Assembly (NCBI GenBank): GCA_002104905.1
Contig: MCFE01000787.1
Span: 1-36,177, forward strand
Direction of reading: 5' to 3'
From: Basidiobolus meristosporus CBS 931.73
Taxonomy: Eukaryota > Basidiobolomycota > Basidiobolomycetes > Basidiobolales > Basidiobolaceae
DNA length: 36,177 nt
The notes beneath the pieces are model-generated. The model searched no databases, was not told the origin of the DNA, and saw nothing but the letters and a program-made list of their open reading frames with translations. This document shows, piece after piece, positions 31,581-36,177 of the stretch (position 1 is its first letter; each line of letters begins with the position of its first letter). Both the position numbers and the translations under genes were made by a program.

Positions 31581-34500
31581 ATGACTTCCGTATCTAAAGG
31601 CTTCGCCACCCTTGTCGAGGGTTTCTCGACATTGGGTTTAAGGCGAGCCCTCCCTAAGACGGGACCGAGCCTGGCGGCACGCCCAGTCTCCACTCAGGTC
31701 CGCTCCTTACCTCGTAGATTACCCAACCCAACAAGCATAAGCAACATCGGATTCCCCCCAACCCTACCGAACGCTCCGCTCACTTTGGTTAGAAATAACT
31801 TTCAGGTTGGCGGTTTGAGCCCCTTCACGCGCATACAAACCCAGAGTTTTTTCACCAGAGCTTATGCGCTGAAGGCCAAAAAGTCCTCCGAGAAGGGCGA
31901 GGGGAGTGAAAAGAACAGCAAGCAGAGCAATTCCAAAGGTGAGAACGGCTCGAAGAGCGAAGGCAACAACGGCAACAAAGGTGAGAATGGCAACAACGGC
32001 AACGGCAACGGCAACGGCAAAAACGACAACGGGAATAACAGCAACAACGGTAAAGGCAACAATGGCGGTAACAACGGAAACAGCGGTAAAGGAAGCAACA
32101 GCAACAACGGTGACGACGGTAAAGGCAAGAACGCCTTCGAAGCAATTCGAAAGGTGATCGATATCGCGGAAAACACACTACAGAAGCCCTCCATCCCGGA
32201 AAACTATCCACAAGTTCTGGCTCTACCGATCACACGACGCCCGCTGTTCCCTGGCTTTTACAAGGCGGTTTCTATCAAGGATCCTAACGTCACAAATGCC
32301 ATCCGCGAACTCATGAAGCGTAACCAGCCTTACGTTGGTGCCTTTCTACTCAAGGATGACAACAAAGATGTCGATATAGTGAATGATATCTCGGAAATCC
32401 ACAAGATCGGTGTGTTTGCTCAGATCACCAGCATCTACCCGACCAATGGACAGGATGGCGATTCTTTGACCGCGGTACTTTATCCTCACAGGCGTATTCG
32501 AGTGACCGAGCTTATCCCACCCAAACCAGTTGACGGAAATGCTGCCCCTGCTGTTGCTGCCGTCGTTGACGAGGAGAGCGAGAAGAATAGCGATGAACAG
32601 CCGGAAGCTGGCGCAAAGTCAGATGCTTTGGGAGACAAAGATGAGAACGGCGATTTCTACGCTACCGCATTCTTGCGTGACCACGCAGTGTCCTTGGCCA
32701 ATGTAGATACGCTTCACGATGAGCCGTACAACAAGAATAACCAGGTCGTGCGGGCCATTACGTCGGAAATTGTCGCGGTGTTCCAGGAGCTGGCCACGCT
32801 CAACCCGCTTTTCCGCGACCATATCGTCAACTTCTCAATGTCGCAAAACCCCGGAAACCTGTTCGACGACCCGGCCAAAATCTCTGATTTCGCCGCAGCC
32901 GTGTCAGGTGGAGAGTCGGATGAACTGCAAAGTGTACTCGAATGCCTTACGGTTGAGGAGCGTCTTCAGAAATCGCTGGAGGTCTTGAAGAAGGAGCTAA
33001 TCAACGCGCAGCTTCAGAACAAAATCAGCAAGGAGGTCGATTCCAAGATCGCCAAGCGTCAACGGGAGTACTATCTGATGGAGCAACTCAAAGGGATTAA
33101 GAAGGAACTCGGAATGGATTCGGACGGAAAGGACAAGCTGGTTGAGAAGTTCAAAGAAAGAGCCTCAAAGCTGGCAATGCCTGAAGCGGTCACCAAAGTG
33201 GTTGAGGAAGAGCTGAACAAACTGGCGCATCTGGAGCCTGCGGCCTCCGAGTTCAATGTCACCAGGAATTACCTCGATTGGCTTACATTGATCCCTTGGG
33301 GACTGAGAACCCGGGAGAATTACAACATCGAGAATGCTATGAAGGTTTTGGACGAGGACCACTACGGATTGAAGGACGTGAAAGAACGAATTCTGGAATT
33401 CATTGCTGTTGGTAAGCTCCGTGGCACCGTCGAGGGGAAGATCATCTGTCTTGCCGGACCGCCAGGTGTAGGCAAAACATCGATCGGCAAATCCATCGCT
33501 CGTGCGTTGAATAGAGAATTCTACCGATTCAGTGTGGGCGGGCTGACCGATGTTGCCGAGATCAAAGGGCACAGACGTACCTACGTCGGAGCGATGCCAG
33601 GCAAGGTCATCCAAGCCTTGAAGAAAGTACAAACCGAGAACCCCCTGATTCTGATTGACGAGGTTGATAAGATTGGACGTGGACACCAAGGAGACCCATC
33701 CTCCGCTCTTCTAGAGCTGTTGGACCCCGAGCAGAACTCATCCTTCTTGGACCATTACATGGACATCCCGGTGGACCTTTCCAGAGTGCTGTTCGTCTGT
33801 ACAGCCAACGTGTTGGACACCATCCCCGGACCACTGCTCGATCGAATGGAAGTCATCCAGCTGTCAGGCTATGTTGCGGACGAGAAGGTTGCCATTGCCG
33901 AGAAGTACCTTGCCCCTAACGCGAAAGAAACCTCCGGCCTATCCGACGCACAAGTTGACCTAGACCCCCGATGCATCGAGGCGTTGATCCGATCCTACTG
34001 CCGGGAAAGTGGTGTGCGTAACCTCAAGAAGCACATCGAGAAAATCTACCGCAAGGCGGCATTGAAGATCGTCAAAGAAATCGATGAGAAGCACCCAGAA
34101 CTGCAGTCCACCCCAGAAGACGACAAGGCCGAGGCCGAGGAAGGGGACAAGAGCCTGACCAAGGAGAAGCGTAAGCCTATGAACGTCCCTGCCGATATCA
34201 AGGTCGAAATCAAGCCTGAGAACTTGAAGGACTTCGTGGGACCGGCGGTGTTTACTAGCGATCGCTTGTACGACAATACTCCTCCGGGTGTGGTGATGGG
34301 ATTGGCTTGGACTAGCATGGGTAAGTGGATGTTATTGACATATGGCCATCAGCAGCGAGCTAAATCTTTACCCAGGTGGATCTTCCCTCTATATCGAATC
34401 TGTTGTGGACTCTGCGCTCACCGATGAAAGCAAGCCCCATTTCGCCAGAACCGGACAGTTGGGCGACGTCATGAAGGAGTCTTCTTCGATTGCTTATACT

Positions 34501-34944
34501 TACACCAAGAGCTTGGTTGCTCGTCGCTTCGAGGCCAACAAATTCTTCGACAAGGCCTCGATCCATCTTCACGTACCCGAGGGGGCCACCCCCAAGGACG
34601 GGCCATCTGCTGGTGTCACCATGGCCACAGCACTGCTTTCCCTCGCTTTGAACAAGCCGGTTCTCCCTACGGTTGCCATGACCGGGGAATTGACCCTCAC
34701 CGGCAAGGTGCTGAAGATCGGTGGGCTCAAGGAGAAGACCATTGCTGCCAAACGAAGCGGTGTTACAAGAATCATCTTCCCTAAGGCCAATTTGCCCGAC
34801 TGGGAAGAGTTGCCGGAGAACATCCGTGAAGGCATCGAGGGATACCCTGTTGAGTGGTACGAAGAGATCCCAACACTGGTAGGCTTGGTGTCTGAGGAAG
34901 AATGGACCGGCACAAAGTACCAACGCCCTACGGTCGGACGTTGA
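31581..34944 (+). CDS. PIM1: Mitochondrial Lon protease (ATP-dependent, Pim1-type)
   Basis: Lon degrades misfolded and oxidised proteins in the mitochondrial matrix. Exons 31581-34320 and 34376-34944 encode 1102 residues, typical for fungal Pim1. The N-terminus is Arg/Ser-rich and lacks acidic residues at the very start, as in a presequence. Residues about 121-184 form an Asn/Gly/Lys low-complexity linker. The LAN substrate domain starts near 211 ([14 protein letters not shown]), followed by a helical region (about 450-530). The AAA+ module has Walker A GPPGVGKT at 626-633 and Walker [10 protein letters not shown] with Asp693-Glu694. The protease domain has the catalytic dyad Ser991 (in KDGPSAG) and Lys1034 (in GGLKEK), 43 residues apart as in E. 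coli Lon. All key residues are present and the gene is intact. The start context is weak (T at -3), but no other N-terminal Met exists. Confidence 0.95.
31941..32131 (+). repeat. Low-complexity GGCAAC-type repeat coding an Asn/Gly linker in Lon
   Basis: Imperfect tandem GGCAAC/AACGGC hexamers, perfect over several units near 31995-32020, keep the frame and code Asn-Gly alternation with Lys, Ser and Asp. The insert lies between the presequence and the LAN domain. The long minus-strand frames opposite it are a by-product. Confidence 0.7.
34321..34375 (+). other. Intron of the Lon gene
   Basis: 55 bp, donor GTAAGT, acceptor CCCAG, phase 1. Splicing gives [15 protein letters not shown], the conserved start of the Lon protease domain. 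Confidence 0.93.
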
Positions 34945-35330
34945 ACCAATCTTTAAATTCATATATATATATGCATCAAGCGAGACAATCTCTTAACCTT
35001 ACTTTCATTTCACAAAGTACATTCTCTTTCTTCACTATCTAATAAAATGCCTCCCAAAATGCTCGTCTTATTCCCAATTCTCTCTCTGGTGGTGGTCGAT
35101 TTGCCAACATTCGAAATGGATTGTGCCAAATAGATCTACGAATCGGTTCCCAGCTCGCATTATGATTGATATTCGCTCTGGATGGCGCCATTCCATTCAA
35201 CATCACCACCGCTGGCTTCGAGCTTGTCGCATCGGGATTCGTGATCATATCTTGCCTCAGATATTGCGAGATGCGGGCACTACGGGTATAAATAGTGTAG
35301 GTAGGAGAGTCGATACCACAACTATCGACC
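34945..35330. other. Intergenic region between Lon and the dioxygenase gene
   Basis: AATAAA lies at 35041-35046, about 97 bp after the Lon stop, and may be its poly(A) signal. A 28-codon frame from 35047 and a longer antisense frame cross the region, but neither shows recognisable sequence. The dioxygenase promoter lies at the right end. Confidence 0.45.
35287..35295 (+). promoter_or_regulatory. TATA box of the dioxygenase gene
   Basis: TATAAATAG ends 35 bp before the ATG at 35331. It is a strong match to the TATA consensus, unlike the upstream regions of the two housekeeping genes, and TATA promoters are often inducible. Confidence 0.5.
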
Positions 35331-36177
35331 ATGGCCACTTCTACTTCTATCCAAGGAAACACCATCAGCAGCACCGCTAAAGGCGGCCTTGTAGTCAAAG
35401 GCGAATACATTCGCGGGTTCAACGCCGATCCCCAGTACAAGTCCCTTTTGGATGCAGCCACGAAGCGAACTGATCTGACCCCTTCCATTGGGACGGAGCT
35501 AGAGGGAGTTCAGCTTGCAGAGCTTACAGATGCCCAGCTTGAAGATCTCCTTGCCTTGACAGCCGAACGCGGGGTTGTCTTCTTCAGGAATCAAAACTTG
35601 AACCAGCAGGAGTCGCTAGAACTTGGAAACAGTTAGGTGAGTCCGAAGTTTCTTTTTGACGGCCGTTTTAACGAGCTCTTGTCTCACCTCTATGCTAGGC
35701 CCACTTCATGTCCACCCGTTTATTCCCTCGCCTGATGGGCAACTCAGCTGTTGATTCCTGACGCTTCAGGCAGGCGTGACATCTATGACGAGGAAATCAA
35801 TCGAAAGGGTGGTTGGCACAGCGATATCTCATTCGAGAGGTACCAGCGTCCATCTCGATCCTACAGCTTAAAGCAGTCCCACCAACTGGGGGAGACACAT
35901 TATGGTCGAACGCTTATGCACTCTATGATAAGCTTTCTCCTGAATTTCAACGGTTTCTTGAGACCCTTACTGGTGTTCATAGTGGCGAAGGATTCATCAG
36001 GCTCGCAGAGAGAAGTGGTCAGCCGCTACTACGACCAATCCCCACCCACACTGAACATCCTATTGTCCGTACCAACCCACTAACCAAACAAAAAGGTCTC
36101 TTTGTTAACGCAACATTTACCAAGTCCATCAAAGAGTTGAATCCAGTCGAATCTGATCTGGTTCTGGGTTTCCTGTT
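35331..36177 (+). pseudogene. TauD/TfdA-type Fe(II)/2-oxoglutarate dioxygenase, frameshifted and cut by the window end
   Basis: Members oxidise taurine, other sulfonates or related substrates using Fe(II) and 2-oxoglutarate. ATG 35331 has a good context (ACC before it). Exon 1 contains GTELEGVQLAELTDAQLEDL and ERGVVFFRNQNL, typical of the family. A GTGAGT...GCTAG intron (35637-35698) fits, but exon 1 reaches a TAG at 35634 just before it; one more base in the AAA run near 35628 would restore phase. Exon 2 starts PLHVHPFIPSPDG. The frame shifts again near 35750, then reads RRDIYDEEINRKGGWHSD, which holds His (35817) and Asp (35823) of the iron site. A third shift near 35840 leads to GGDTLWSNAYALYDKLSP and onward to the end. 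All three shifts look like single lost bases. The distal His and Arg lie beyond the window. Confidence 0.7.
35637..35698 (+). other. Probable intron of the dioxygenase gene
   Basis: 62 bp with donor GTGAGT and acceptor GCTAG. It separates the family's LELG and PLHVHP segments. A weaker donor GTTAGG five bases earlier would keep the frame but delete conserved residues. Confidence 0.6.

Noticed and set aside
31852-32211. Minus-strand Leu/Pro-rich and Cys/Arg-rich frames opposite Lon
   Set aside because: They are the antisense of the Asn/Gly repeat and have no independent support.
34360-34962. 200-codon minus-strand frame opposite Lon exon 2
   Set aside because: Shadow of a conserved coding exon; no recognisable protein.
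35039-35488. 149-codon minus-strand frame between Lon and the dioxygenase
   Set aside because: It overlaps exon 1 and the TATA box of the dioxygenase gene and shows no family I know. The tail (IRRSIWHNPFRMLANRP) looks protein-like, so conservation in relatives would be worth one search.
1-36177. CRISPR arrays, bacterial operons, rRNA or tRNA genes
   Set aside because: No regularly spaced short repeats or RNA gene signatures were seen; introns and gene families indicate a eukaryotic nuclear genome.

Overview
The window looks like nuclear DNA of a filamentous ascomycete fungus. Support comes from short GT-AG introns (55-73 bp), compact single-gene spacing on the right, and a mitochondrial Lon and MPP-alpha of fungal type. 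A transposon-rich genome such as that of a truffle-like Pezizomycete is a guess from style only. The left ~28.4 kb is a nested graveyard of transposable elements. The right ~7 kb (from about 29.4 kb) carries ordinary, conserved genes.

Layout of the repeat block. The oldest layer is a minus-strand Ty3/Gypsy element (Gypsy-2: 98-140 and 18967-20317). Its reverse transcriptase is split by DNA transposon B (141-18966, 3-bp target duplication TCC). B is itself split twice. A second copy of the same transposon family, A (3215-9018, target duplication TAT), sits in B's intergenic promoter. A plus-strand Gypsy element, Gypsy-1 (9646-17191, target duplication AACAG), sits in B's second gene. Gypsy-1 has in turn received an 804-bp solo-LTR-like insertion (12348-13151, CCGT). 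To the right lies a third, scrambled copy of the DNA transposon, C (20866-28397), whose transposase gene is broken by a truncated minus-strand Gypsy (Gypsy-3, 21590-23951).

The DNA transposon family is the most interesting content. Each copy has imperfect inverted termini starting CCCTWTGA, a 3-bp target duplication where it can be read, and two divergently transcribed genes around a ~220-bp intergenic region. ORF1 resembles a Tnp2-type (EnSpm/CACTA group) transposase with an N-terminal Cys/His cluster. ORF2 is a ~690-codon basic protein that I do not recognise, with a coiled-coil-like segment, a ~70-residue internal tandem repeat and a conserved C-terminal region. All copies are decayed: A keeps both visible catalytic Asp residues, B has lost the block holding the first, and C has it changed to Asn.

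The gene-bearing end holds, all on the plus strand, the alpha subunit of the mitochondrial processing peptidase (29522-31052, one intron), the mitochondrial Lon protease (31581-34944, one intron) and a TauD/TfdA-type 2-oxoglutarate dioxygenase gene running off the right edge. MPP removes presequences from imported proteins and Lon degrades damaged matrix proteins, so the two intact genes both serve mitochondrial protein quality. The dioxygenase gene appears broken by three single-base frame changes within ~220 bp.
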